A stretch of DNA of 64,000 nucleotides, taken from positions 23,875 through 87,874 of the forward strand of contig RSEH01000206.1 of NCBI GenBank assembly GCA_006503475.1, written 5' to 3'. The translations under genes and the position numbers were made by a program. The notes beneath the pieces were generated by a model. The model was not told where the DNA came from. It did not search any database and was given only the letters and a program-made list of their open reading frames with translations. Positions 1 to 7,972 of this stretch are shown piece after piece; position 1 is the first letter of the stretch; each line of letters starts with the position of its first letter. Origin of the DNA: Stentor roeselii. Its lineage: Eukaryota; Ciliophora; Heterotrichea; Heterotrichida; Stentoridae.

Positions 1-404
1 GTGCAGTTCAGTAATTTTGCAATCGACCTGTTATACTTATTAGGCGAAAAAATCCTTTTCACAGTTTTTTTTTCATTAGTCTTGCTTTCTTTCGACTTCT
101 TTCTTGGTCTTTGCTTGATCTCAGAAAGATGGTGGTAAGCATTAACGAGATTTATTTTGAATTTGATGCGACTCGATAAGGACGACTTCGGCATCATCGA
201 AGGTTTTATTTTCGAGTTGTCTGGAGTGCTTGATTGGAAAGTTTTAGTTAAAACTTCGGACCGGTCGTATAAAGTTGAAGGCTTTTTTTTGTCGACTGAC
301 CTTTTCATGTGTTTTACGTAGTCGTCCGCTTTTTCGTAGGCGTAAAAACGGAAGTCGTCAAGGACTTCTTTTGAGACTTTTTTTGTAAGAAAGGATGAAT
401 TCAT
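1..404 (-). CDS. Hypothetical basic protein, partial (C-terminus outside window)
   Basis: An open frame runs on the minus strand from an ATG at 404 to the window edge, about 134 codons, with an in-frame TAA at 417-419 just upstream, so this ATG is the first possible start. The visible protein begins MNSSFLTKKVSKEV and is rich in Lys, Ser and Arg (for example KQRPRKKSKESK), with no domain I recognise and no membrane segment. Codon use resembles the other genes here. It may be a short basic cytoskeletal or nucleic-acid-associated protein, but that is a guess; the remainder lies beyond position 1. Confidence 0.6.
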   Translation of the reverse strand, partial: MNSSFLTKKVSKEVLDDFRFYAYEKADDYVKHMKRSVDKKKPSTLYDRSEVLTKTFQSSTPDNSKIKPSMMPKSSLSSRIKFKINLVNAYHHLSEIKQRPRKKSKESKTNEKKTVKRIFSPNKYNRSIAKLLNC

Positions 405-1486
405 GTGTTTTTTTAATTAATTATAAGTATTTATAATCTTGGATAATTTTAAACGGGAAATTTTGGGTTTAGTTGAGATTTAGGTTTGGTAAATAGGATT
501 GTAGATGTTGGATTTAGTGAAATATTAATTTGATTAGTTAAGGTTTGGAGAGGATATTGGATGTAATTTTAATTGATTTGTGATTAGTTGATGTTATATG
601 AAAAAAAATTAGTATTAAAGATATAGTTTAATAATATAGAATTTACCATTGTTTTTATTTTAACTTTCAAGACCTAAGTAATAAAACTCTAGCTTCTGAT
701 TGACATGGTCTTCATATGAAATGCATATAAGCATGAGAATGTTATTGGATATGAATTATTACAATTGGTGGCTTATTATTTATAGGGTTACAATCAGCCT
801 TTCTTTCGCATAATGATCATTTTGAATCATGTCCTATAGCTTGTTCATGCACATCCATCCTTCAATATTATTGTATTCAACTTCGATTTAATAATAAGTT
901 ATTCCAAAATTGTAAATGAAATGAACTCTTCTACTCAACGATAAAAGAAATTTTTAAATGGTAAATAAATCTGATTAGCTTAATCTATAATCACTGTACA
1001 TTAATAGTGAAAAATGTGATTAAGATAATCCTTGTATTATATATATCAGAAATTTACAGTCTATATTGAAATTCTTCGAAAGGAATTATAAGAAGATTAG
1101 CACTATAATAAATAAATTTTCGCTGTGGTGTTATCAGAAAATTATTCTTATGCTGTCAGTACTCTGAGCACCTTATGAGTAATTTCGATGAGTATTAAGA
1201 CATATAAGTTTAACATGAGAATAGTTTTCAAGTACTAAATGAGTTCAGAATTTCATACTTTGTGACTTAGAATAAAATGCCTAAACCAATAATTATCTAT
1301 TTTAATTTTAAACCAAATTTTCAAACAAGAAAAAATCTTCAAAAAAAACATCAAAAATTTCAATAAATCCTTAAAACTCCAAAAAAAATCTAAAAACTAT
1401 CACCAATCCACCAATCTACCTCCATCACCTAAATCCCCAAAATCTAAATACCCAAAAAAAAATCCAAATATAAAACAATAAAACCG
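405..1486. other. Longest non-coding stretch (1.08 kb), divergent intergenic region
   Basis: It lies between the divergent starts at 404 and 1487. I see no long frame, tRNA or rRNA. The right end (about 1300-1486) is rich in C and A and almost free of G on the coding strand of MTG2. The left end (about 440-600) is G/T-rich on the plus strand, which is the same composition read from the minus-strand gene. The middle (about 640-1260) is ordinary AT-rich sequence with only short frames. Confidence 0.5.
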
Positions 1487-2581
1487 ATGCTATTTCGCAG
1501 TCTTCGGTTTCTCTCCAATCAATTTCCAATCTCATCATCAAGTTCCGACTCAGACTCCGCATTAGAGACAATAACAAAAACAACAGAGCAAATAACCCAA
1601 AACGTATTAAAACTAAACAAACCCTTCATCGATTTCACAGAAATCGAAGTTCATTCGGGTAATGGAGGCAACGGTTGTTACACATTCATCCGAAACCGAG
1701 GCTTCCGAGGAGTATTCCCGGCAGGTGGCAACGGCGGAGCCGGAGGCGACGTATGGATCACGACAAGTCCTCACAAAAAGACCTTAAAAATGCTGAAAGC
1801 TTTCAAAGCCGAAAACGGAGAAAACGGCCAAGGCAAAGACATGCACGGCAAAGGCGGAGAAGACTCAATCATAACAGTTCCCTTCGGCACAATCATCAGA
1901 GAAGTAAACAAATTCGGCAAAACTCGTCTCTTGGCTTCACTTGATAAACCTGAAGATAAAATCAAAGTCGCTGAAGGGGGAAAAGGCGGTAAAGGCAACA
2001 AGGAACACTCTCAGATCACTGAAGCTGGAAAAGGCGAACCTGGAAAGAGAAAAAGACTGCAACTTGAACTGAAGCTTATCGCGGATATCGGCTTTGTAGG
2101 CTTTCCAAATGCAGGGAAAACGACTCTTCTCGCAGCTCTTACTCGAGCCTGTCCGAAAATAGCGAGTTACCCGTTTACTACTCTTCAACCTTATGTTGGA
2201 ATTTTGGACTTTATCGACGGGCTTCGAATCACCGTCGCTGATATGCCGGGGATCATTGAAGGAGCTGCTGAGGGAAAAGGACTTGGACATGATTTTTTGA
2301 AACATATTCAAAGAACTAAAGGACTTGTTTATGTTCTTGATATTAATGATAGTCCTGGTAAGACTTTACTTACTCTTTATAATGAGTTACAACTTTTTGA
2401 TGAAAAACTCGTTAGAAAGCCCTTTACTATTGCTTTGAATAAAGCTGATGCCGCTTCAGAGCCAGAAAATATTCAAAAGACTTTTGGTGAGAAGTCTGTG
2501 ATTATTAGTGCTCGGTATGGAAGAGGACTTCCAGAACTTGTGAAACAGTTGAGGGATATTGTTGAGTCTTTTCAGAACTAA
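1487..2581 (+). CDS. MTG2: Mitochondrial Obg-family GTPase (MTG2/ObgH1-like)
   Basis: Obg GTPases bind the large ribosomal subunit; the mitochondrial form acts in mitoribosome assembly. The 364-aa protein starts with a basic/hydrophobic Ser-rich leader (MLFRSLRFLSNQF) fitting a mitochondrial presequence. An Obg glycine-rich fold follows at about residues 50-205 (GNGGNGC, PAGGNGGAGG, GKGGKGN), then a G domain with G1 GFPNAGKTT, G3 DMPGIIEG and G4 NKAD. Length is normal for the family without a C-terminal OCT extension. The ATG at 1487 follows a C/A-rich leader; CFAP77 begins 26 nt after the stop on the same strand. Family assignment is secure; mitochondrial targeting is inferred from the leader. 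Confidence 0.92.
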   Translation: MLFRSLRFLSNQFPISSSSSDSDSALETITKTTEQITQNVLKLNKPFIDFTEIEVHSGNGGNGCYTFIRNRGFRGVFPAGGNGGAGGDVWITTSPHKKTLKMLKAFKAENGENGQGKDMHGKGGEDSIITVPFGTIIREVNKFGKTRLLASLDKPEDKIKVAEGGKGGKGNKEHSQITEAGKGEPGKRKRLQLELKLIADIGFVGFPNAGKTTLLAALTRACPKIASYPFTTLQPYVGILDFIDGLRITVADMPGIIEGAAEGKGLGHDFLKHIQRTKGLVYVLDINDSPGKTLLTLYNELQLFDEKLVRKPFTIALNKADAASEPENIQKTFGEKSVIISARYGRGLPELVKQLRDIVESFQN

Positions 2582-2607
2582 AGGTTTCTTAGATGTATTA
2601 AGTTTAA

Positions 2608-3225
2608 ATGTCGAATCAAAAACCTACGGGATACCTCGACTTTCTACAGGCTACCAATAACTTTCTGTTGATTAAGGATGAAATTGGAAAACCTAAACCA
2701 ACTACGAGGGCTCTTCCTGACTCGAGCTTCATGTACGGAAAAAAAATTGAAATGGATAAAGAAGGGGCCGGGTCACTCATAACATCCTGGCAAAGTCACA
2801 GATCAAGCAGCGTAGCCAAAGCTGACAAAGACTTCAAACGTTTAAACGCCCTGAGTGTGTCAGAAAAGGTGTGCACGTCATCAGAGCAATACAAATTTCG
2901 TCAAAACGCTGACGTGCGCATGAAGTCAGCTCAATCTAAATCGCGAGCAGGTGTTCCAGACATGACATTTGGAAGTGAAAACAGACCAAGTACTCCCATG
3001 AAAGCTGTTCTTTCCAACTTTTACGGAGAGTTCGCAGGGGACCATCTGAACAGGTCTTATACGCCCTTGAGTACCAAGCCGAATATCCCTAAAGGTAGAT
3101 CAACGAAAGGATTTGATAAGAGAAATGAGGCGATAAAGGCCAGTCTTACAAACCACTCAAAGACTTTGTTTAAATTGAAAAAATTCTCCAATGTTCAAAG
3201 TAAGACAGAAACACGTCGAAAGTAA
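2608..3225 (+). CDS. CFAP77: CFAP77-like axonemal microtubule inner protein
   Basis: CFAP77 is a doublet-microtubule inner protein that sits near the B-tubule outer junction and stabilises the axoneme. The 205-aa product carries the family's two recognisable blocks: EIGKPKPTTRALPDSSFMYG near residues 25-45, and VPDMTFGSENRPSTPMK near residues 110-126, which matches the metazoan pattern with NMTFG followed by RPSTP. It is basic, has no membrane segment and is close to family length. It starts 26 nt after the MTG2 stop. The identification is from remembered family sequence, not from a search. Confidence 0.78.
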   Translation: MSNQKPTGYLDFLQATNNFLLIKDEIGKPKPTTRALPDSSFMYGKKIEMDKEGAGSLITSWQSHRSSSVAKADKDFKRLNALSVSEKVCTSSEQYKFRQNADVRMKSAQSKSRAGVPDMTFGSENRPSTPMKAVLSNFYGEFAGDHLNRSYTPLSTKPNIPKGRSTKGFDKRNEAIKASLTNHSKTLFKLKKFSNVQSKTETRRK

Positions 3226-3757
3226 TGAAAAGATTGAGGTCTATATAATAGCATAGTAATTGAAGGCATTTTAGATTATCATAGATTTTCTCTTTTGATT
3301 TAATTGATGTTGGGGATTTTTTTTGTTATCAGTTTGGAGCTTTATTCTCAGATTTTGATGAAAGTTAATTGAAGAGGTAATGACTGTGTGAGTATTAGTC
3401 AATTAGATAGAAATTATATTGGAAGATCTTACTTATTATGATCTTATTAATGATAACTGGGTAAATTCATATCTTATCAGAAAAGATTTTTTCTTATCAA
3501 AACATCAGAACCTGGAAAGTAAAATAATTTATTTTCATCATATCTACAAGTTAATCTTAAAATTCTTCTAATAAAACTTTCGATAAAAATCCTCTAAATG
3601 ACCATAATGGAAATGCAAGCTATTAAATAAAAATCTTAAAATCTGTAAAAAACTAAATTCTTCTATCAATAAACCAAACGACATCCCAAAATCATAAAAT
3701 TAAAAGAATAAACGATAACTATTTCTAAGCCAATCTGTGTCAATCAATCCGAAAACC
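3226..3757. other. Convergent intergenic region, no gene seen
   Basis: It separates the CFAP77 stop from the PKG stop. The sequence is AT-rich with short frames only. A near-direct repeat built on CTTATCA lies near 3471-3510; I attach no function to it. No tRNA cloverleaf elements or A/B boxes were recognised. Confidence 0.45.
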
Positions 3758-6406
3758 TTAAAAATCTTGATCCCACCCATCCTTAACCTTAACAGGTGTC
3801 CTTCTATTCGAAGGTATCTTATCCTGATCCTCCACCTTTCTTATCGCCTCATCAATTTCCTTTCCACCTTCAACCAAATGTTCAAAATTTCCCCAATCCT
3901 TCCCTTGCGGTGCATAAGGCGGTTGCAAAGCTTTGCTTGCAAGTTTTTCCCAATCAAATCCAGTAAACCAAGAATGAAGTTTCAAGTTTTCATATCCTCC
4001 AGGAATTCTTTTTGCCGGGTTTTTACTAAGCAACTGCGAGATAAGGTCCTGCACCTTCGACGCTTTCGACATCCATCCAGGAAAATCAAGTTTCCGTTCT
4101 TGGACTTTCTGATAAATAATATAAGGGTCTTCATCGTCTTCTCCAAAAGGGACCATGCCGAACAAGAATTCAAAAATCATGATTCCCAAACTCCAGCAGT
4201 CACTTTGAAGGCCGTATCCGTTGCTTGTAATGATTTCTGGAGCCATGTAATGAGGAGTTCCGATTATTGTGTAAGTTCGGCCTTTTAGGAACTTCGCTGT
4301 GCCGAAGTCGATCAGCTTTGGATAACCTTCCTCGTCGATTACGATGTTTTCTGGTTTTAGATCACGGTAGATTATCTCTCGCTCGTGAAGGTGCTCGAGG
4401 ATGTCGATTAAACAGCAGGTGTAGAATTTGGAGTCGGATTCGTTTAAAAGGTTGAGTTTTCGCATCACCTCGAATAGGTCCATTCCGTTTATGTACTCGA
4501 GAAGGAAATAAAGACGATGGTCATCTTTGAAAGTCTTGATAAGCTTTATTATAAAAACGTGATCAAGTTGCATTAAAATCCTTTTTTCCAATGTAATCGA
4601 TTCATGTAGTTCATAAGCTGAGATTTTTTTCCTGTCAACTGATTTCAACGCGAATAGTTTTTTTTTTCCTTTATGAGCAGCAAGAAAAACATTTCCAAAC
4701 ATTCCAGCTCCGAGTAACTTAACAACAGTGAGTTCTTCAAGTAAAATGCTGTCATCCTGATTGTCAATTCTTTTCAACAACTGAACCCTGACGTTTTCCT
4801 GAATAAGGGTCATGAAATCAGTCCTTAAAAGTTTCCAACAAGAAACTTTTCCCCTTGCAACAACAGTCGCAGATCGAAAGTCATTAAACAAAAGACTTCT
4901 TTCCCCAAAGTAATCATGTTTCGTGATAACTCTCAAACTGACCCCATCACGAAAAGCTTCAACATTTCCATGTTTAACAATAAAAAAAGAATCTCCAAGA
5001 TCATTTTGTTCAACAATAGTTTGTCCATCTTCGAAATTTTCTTCTTTCATGACAGCGAAAAGTTTATTTAAAGTGCTTGAATTGAGACTTCTTAAAATCA
5101 TGACTTTTCTAAGGACTTTTAAAGCTTCATTCTTTTTAATGACTGTGAAATAATCAGCACCTAAGACCGCCCTGAAGTCTTCTTTTGATATAAAAGCGAC
5201 GTCGGTTTCACCCTGAGCGACCAAGTTGGTTTCAAAGAGACCTTCAATGTCTTTAATCATGCTTTCAACAGCAAGGATGTCGAAGACCTTTCCGATGACT
5301 TCTCGTCCTTCCTTAGCGATGGTTCCTTTGAGAATGAGCCAGATATATGAAGACCTGTGAGTTCCAGCATGGATAACAACAGAGCCATCAGAGAAATTTT
5401 TAAGTTTCATGTTGACCATCAACAGTTCGATCTGTTCTTTGTTTAACTTTTTCAACAGCTGGTTTTTTTCCATGCAGATCCTCATCGAATTCTGATAAAT
5501 GATTGAACTCAGCTTGTCTCCAAGGACTTTATTTAACTTAGCACCTGAAATTGCAATTGCCTTTACATTATCAATCGCTGTTACTGTGGCAGTCCTCATT
5601 TCATTATAAATCAAAGCCTGTTCTCCGAAATAACTTCCTTTTCCCATCCTTCTTATCTCCTGTTCAGCTCGAGTACAGAGAACATTTCCTTCTTTAACAA
5701 TATACAAAAGTTCCCCTGGGTCTCCTTCTTTTATAATCTTGGTGCCCGGGTTGAAGTACTGAGTTGAAAAACTGTGAACAAGTGCTTCTTTCTGCCCAGT
5801 CGTTAAAGTCTCAAAGATAGGAATCGTTTCAATAAACTGTTTATTTTCCAAGTAATTCACAGACTCAAGTAACTCTAAAGTTTTACGAAAAGTTTTCCGA
5901 TCAAGTCCCCAAAGTGAGCTTTTTTCTAATGTTTTAATAGTCGCGGTTCTTAAAGTGTCATGAATCAAGGCCATTTCGCCGAAACTATCTCCTGGCTTTA
6001 AAACGCTCACAGGTTTCAAATTGATTATTACTTCTAGTTTTCCACTTGCAACAACGTAAAAATAGTTCCCTGGCTTGCCTTGTTCGAAGACAGTTTCATT
6101 TGAGTTTAAGAAGAAGTGCTTCATGTGATGCACCATGATTGACTTGTACTCTGGTTTTAAACTAGCGAAAATAAAGTGATGTTTCAATGAATTCACTATT
6201 TGACGAATTTCTTGCTCGGTCTTTGGAATATCTTGGACTATCGCTGTTAGGACTTCTGAGTAAATCATCGATGGTAAGCGGCCATCTACCATCATTCCTG
6301 CTTGTTTGTGATTTTTACGAGTTGTTGATTTAGGAAGCGACTCTGGACGGTTGTTTGGCTTGGAAAAAGATCCGGGGTTGACAGTGCGGCCAGTGCAAGA
6401 TCCCAT
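3758..6406 (-). CDS. cGMP-dependent protein kinase with four cyclic-nucleotide-binding domains
   Basis: A PKG-type AGC kinase of 882 aa, the expected effector of the guanylyl cyclase encoded at 55753-61914. Four tandem cyclic-nucleotide-binding domains fill roughly residues 75-550. Domains 1, 2 and 4 keep the phosphate-binding cassette (FGEMALI...RTATI, FGEQALI...RTATV, FGERSLL...RSATV); domain 3 has no recognisable cassette. The kinase domain (about 570-830) has LGAGMFGNVFLA, the HRD-type sequence YRDLKPENIV, DFGTAKF and a GTPHYMAPE activation segment, and the tail ends in an AGC-type WDQDF. The N-terminus MGSCTG suggests myristoylation plus palmitoylation. Four-domain PKGs are typical of alveolates. 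Its start is 29 nt from that of the divergent MYND kinase. Confidence 0.92.
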   Translation of the reverse strand: MGSCTGRTVNPGSFSKPNNRPESLPKSTTRKNHKQAGMMVDGRLPSMIYSEVLTAIVQDIPKTEQEIRQIVNSLKHHFIFASLKPEYKSIMVHHMKHFFLNSNETVFEQGKPGNYFYVVASGKLEVIINLKPVSVLKPGDSFGEMALIHDTLRTATIKTLEKSSLWGLDRKTFRKTLELLESVNYLENKQFIETIPIFETLTTGQKEALVHSFSTQYFNPGTKIIKEGDPGELLYIVKEGNVLCTRAEQEIRRMGKGSYFGEQALIYNEMRTATVTAIDNVKAIAISGAKLNKVLGDKLSSIIYQNSMRICMEKNQLLKKLNKEQIELLMVNMKLKNFSDGSVVIHAGTHRSSYIWLILKGTIAKEGREVIGKVFDILAVESMIKDIEGLFETNLVAQGETDVAFISKEDFRAVLGADYFTVIKKNEALKVLRKVMILRSLNSSTLNKLFAVMKEENFEDGQTIVEQNDLGDSFFIVKHGNVEAFRDGVSLRVITKHDYFGERSLLFNDFRSATVVARGKVSCWKLLRTDFMTLIQENVRVQLLKRIDNQDDSILLEELTVVKLLGAGMFGNVFLAAHKGKKKLFALKSVDRKKISAYELHESITLEKRILMQLDHVFIIKLIKTFKDDHRLYFLLEYINGMDLFEVMRKLNLLNESDSKFYTCCLIDILEHLHEREIIYRDLKPENIVIDEEGYPKLIDFGTAKFLKGRTYTIIGTPHYMAPEIITSNGYGLQSDCWSLGIMIFEFLFGMVPFGEDDEDPYIIYQKVQERKLDFPGWMSKASKVQDLISQLLSKNPAKRIPGGYENLKLHSWFTGFDWEKLASKALQPPYAPQGKDWGNFEHLVEGGKEIDEAIRKVEDQDKIPSNRRTPVKVKDGWDQDF

Positions 6407-6435
6407 AAATGATTATTATGATTCTTTAAAGTACC
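6407..6435. promoter_or_regulatory. 29-nt divergent gap between two start codons
   Basis: The PKG ATG (6406, minus) and the MYND-kinase ATG (6436, plus) are separated by only 29 nt of AT-rich sequence. If both ATGs are correct, both promoters must overlap each other or lie inside coding DNA. A second in-frame ATG at 6451 would widen the gap to 44 nt. Confidence 0.5.
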
Positions 6436-7836
6436 ATGGTTATAAAAATAATGAACTGCAAAAATAAATTCTGCTCGAACTCGGCTGTTGACAATAAAAT
6501 TTGTCCTAGTTGCTGCAAGGTCATGTATTGTTCTGATGCATGTCTTAAAATTGACTGGGATAGTCATAAAAACTCATGTACTCCTCATTTTTTCATATTG
6601 AAAGACCTGGTCACTATCAAAAACTCAGCTAAAAGTATTCTTGGAAGAGGGGCTTATGGAGAAGTGCAACTTGTTCAACATGCCAGATCGAAGATTTTGT
6701 ATGCACTTAAGATTATTAAGAAGGATAACTTGAACTATCAGACACCTGTTGAGATCTTTTTAAGGGAAATTTCTATTCATAAGTCGGTCATTCATCCGAA
6801 TATTACGAGGCTTTACGACCATCTCGAAGACAAGCAAAAATTCTATCTAATTCTCGAATACGTAGAAAAAGGCAGCCTGTATAATTTAATTAAAAAGAAA
6901 ATCAAGCTCTCCGAGTTAGAAGCCTGCGAAATTTTCAAACAAGCCTGCGTAGGAGTGAGTTTCCTTCACGACAACAAAATAATCCACCGTGACATAAAAT
7001 CCGAAAATTTTCTAATAAGCAAAGACGACATCGTGAAACTCTGCGATTTCGGCTGGTGCGCGATTGGAATTCAACCACGTGCAACATTTTGCGGAACAGC
7101 AGACTACATGGCTCCAGAAATGACGAGCAGCGAGAGCTACAACCACAAAGTCGACGTCTGGGCCTTGGGGATCCTTTTATACGAGTTAGTCCACGGCAGG
7201 CCTCCTTTTTTAACTGTGAACATTTTCGATAAACTTCAAGAAATCGAATCAGGAAATCTTCAAATAAGACCTGGGGTCTCTGAGTCACTTGCAAGCCTTA
7301 TTCGCATGATTTTGAATAAAAATCCTGAAGAAAGACCGGAAATTAGAGATATTCTTAAACATCACTGGTTTTCAGAAAGGATCAGCTGTAAGTTTCGAGT
7401 TGGAAACGCTGTTAAACACCCGGAATTTGGAGATGGTACTGTTGTTGATACTCAGGGAATGATGTGTATTTTGGAGTTCGGGAATAAAACGGTTGAAATG
7501 ATTGATGTTGAAATTCAGAGAATATGTGAAAGTAAAGCTAATCGAAGTAGTGTTACTAGAAGTCAGGAATTCAGGAATCGACCTCCTCTTGCCAAGGCGG
7601 TTGATAAAAGTCCGAAGATTAGTATTAACAAGGTCAACTCGCAGAAGGAGTTCTTGAAAAAGTCACCCTTGCCTAAGAGGGTAAGTGTTTTAAACACTTC
7701 TGTTGAAAGTTTACTTAGTCCTGCAACTCGTGCCAAGAAAAAAAGAGGAACTTTGTTTGACTTTAGCTTTGATGGAGTTTGTGATATTTCTTCGTTGTCG
7801 CCTGTTAAAGAAAGACGGAGAAGTCCTTTAGCTTAG
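6436..7836 (+). CDS. Aurora-like protein kinase with N-terminal MYND zinc finger
   Basis: The 466-aa protein starts with a Cys/His cluster (residues about 7-48: CKNKFC, CPSCC, YCSDAC, DWDSHKNSC) that matches a MYND finger, normally a protein-interaction module. A complete Ser/Thr kinase follows at about 60-315: LGRGAYGEVQLV, ALKIIKK, IIHRDIKSENFL, DFGW and an Aurora-like TFCGTADYMAPEM. A short block at about 320-365 (VKHPEFGDGTVVDTQG) resembles the Tudor-like beta module found at the C-terminus of PcrA/UvrD helicases. The basic Ser-rich tail (KKRGTLFDF) may be regulatory. Start choice: ATG 6436, with 6451 in frame as an alternative. The domain combination is unusual; substrates are unknown. 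Confidence 0.85.
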   Translation: MVIKIMNCKNKFCSNSAVDNKICPSCCKVMYCSDACLKIDWDSHKNSCTPHFFILKDLVTIKNSAKSILGRGAYGEVQLVQHARSKILYALKIIKKDNLNYQTPVEIFLREISIHKSVIHPNITRLYDHLEDKQKFYLILEYVEKGSLYNLIKKKIKLSELEACEIFKQACVGVSFLHDNKIIHRDIKSENFLISKDDIVKLCDFGWCAIGIQPRATFCGTADYMAPEMTSSESYNHKVDVWALGILLYELVHGRPPFLTVNIFDKLQEIESGNLQIRPGVSESLASLIRMILNKNPEERPEIRDILKHHWFSERISCKFRVGNAVKHPEFGDGTVVDTQGMMCILEFGNKTVEMIDVEIQRICESKANRSSVTRSQEFRNRPPLAKAVDKSPKISINKVNSQKEFLKKSPLPKRVSVLNTSVESLLSPATRAKKKRGTLFDFSFDGVCDISSLSPVKERRRSPLA

Positions 7837-7940
7837 ACTTTTCAATCAAAATTATTAAAAATGATGAAAAGAAAACTTCAGTGAATACTTTTAATCCTTT
7901 ATTGATTAAGCAAATGATTAAACTGAAGATCTTTATTAAC

Positions 7941-7964
7941 ACCTTAACACCCTAACACCCTAAA
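7941..7964. repeat. Telomere-like octamer run (CCCTAACA permutation)
   Basis: Three consecutive 8-nt units read accttaac, accctaac, accctaaa, preceded by a degenerate ttattaac at 7933-7940. ACCCTAAC is a permutation of CCCTAACA, the telomere repeat of heterotrich ciliates. The run ends 8 nt before the Sec8 start codon. It is internal to the window, so it is not a chromosome end here. Confidence 0.6.
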
Positions 7965-7972
7965 CTATAAAG

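Noticed and set aside
721-815. Short hydrophobic plus-strand frame from ATG 721
   Set aside because: About 30 codons, no homology or leader signature, composition like its surroundings.
3737-4288. Plus-strand 183-aa frame
   Set aside because: Antisense shadow of the PKG gene with no domain.
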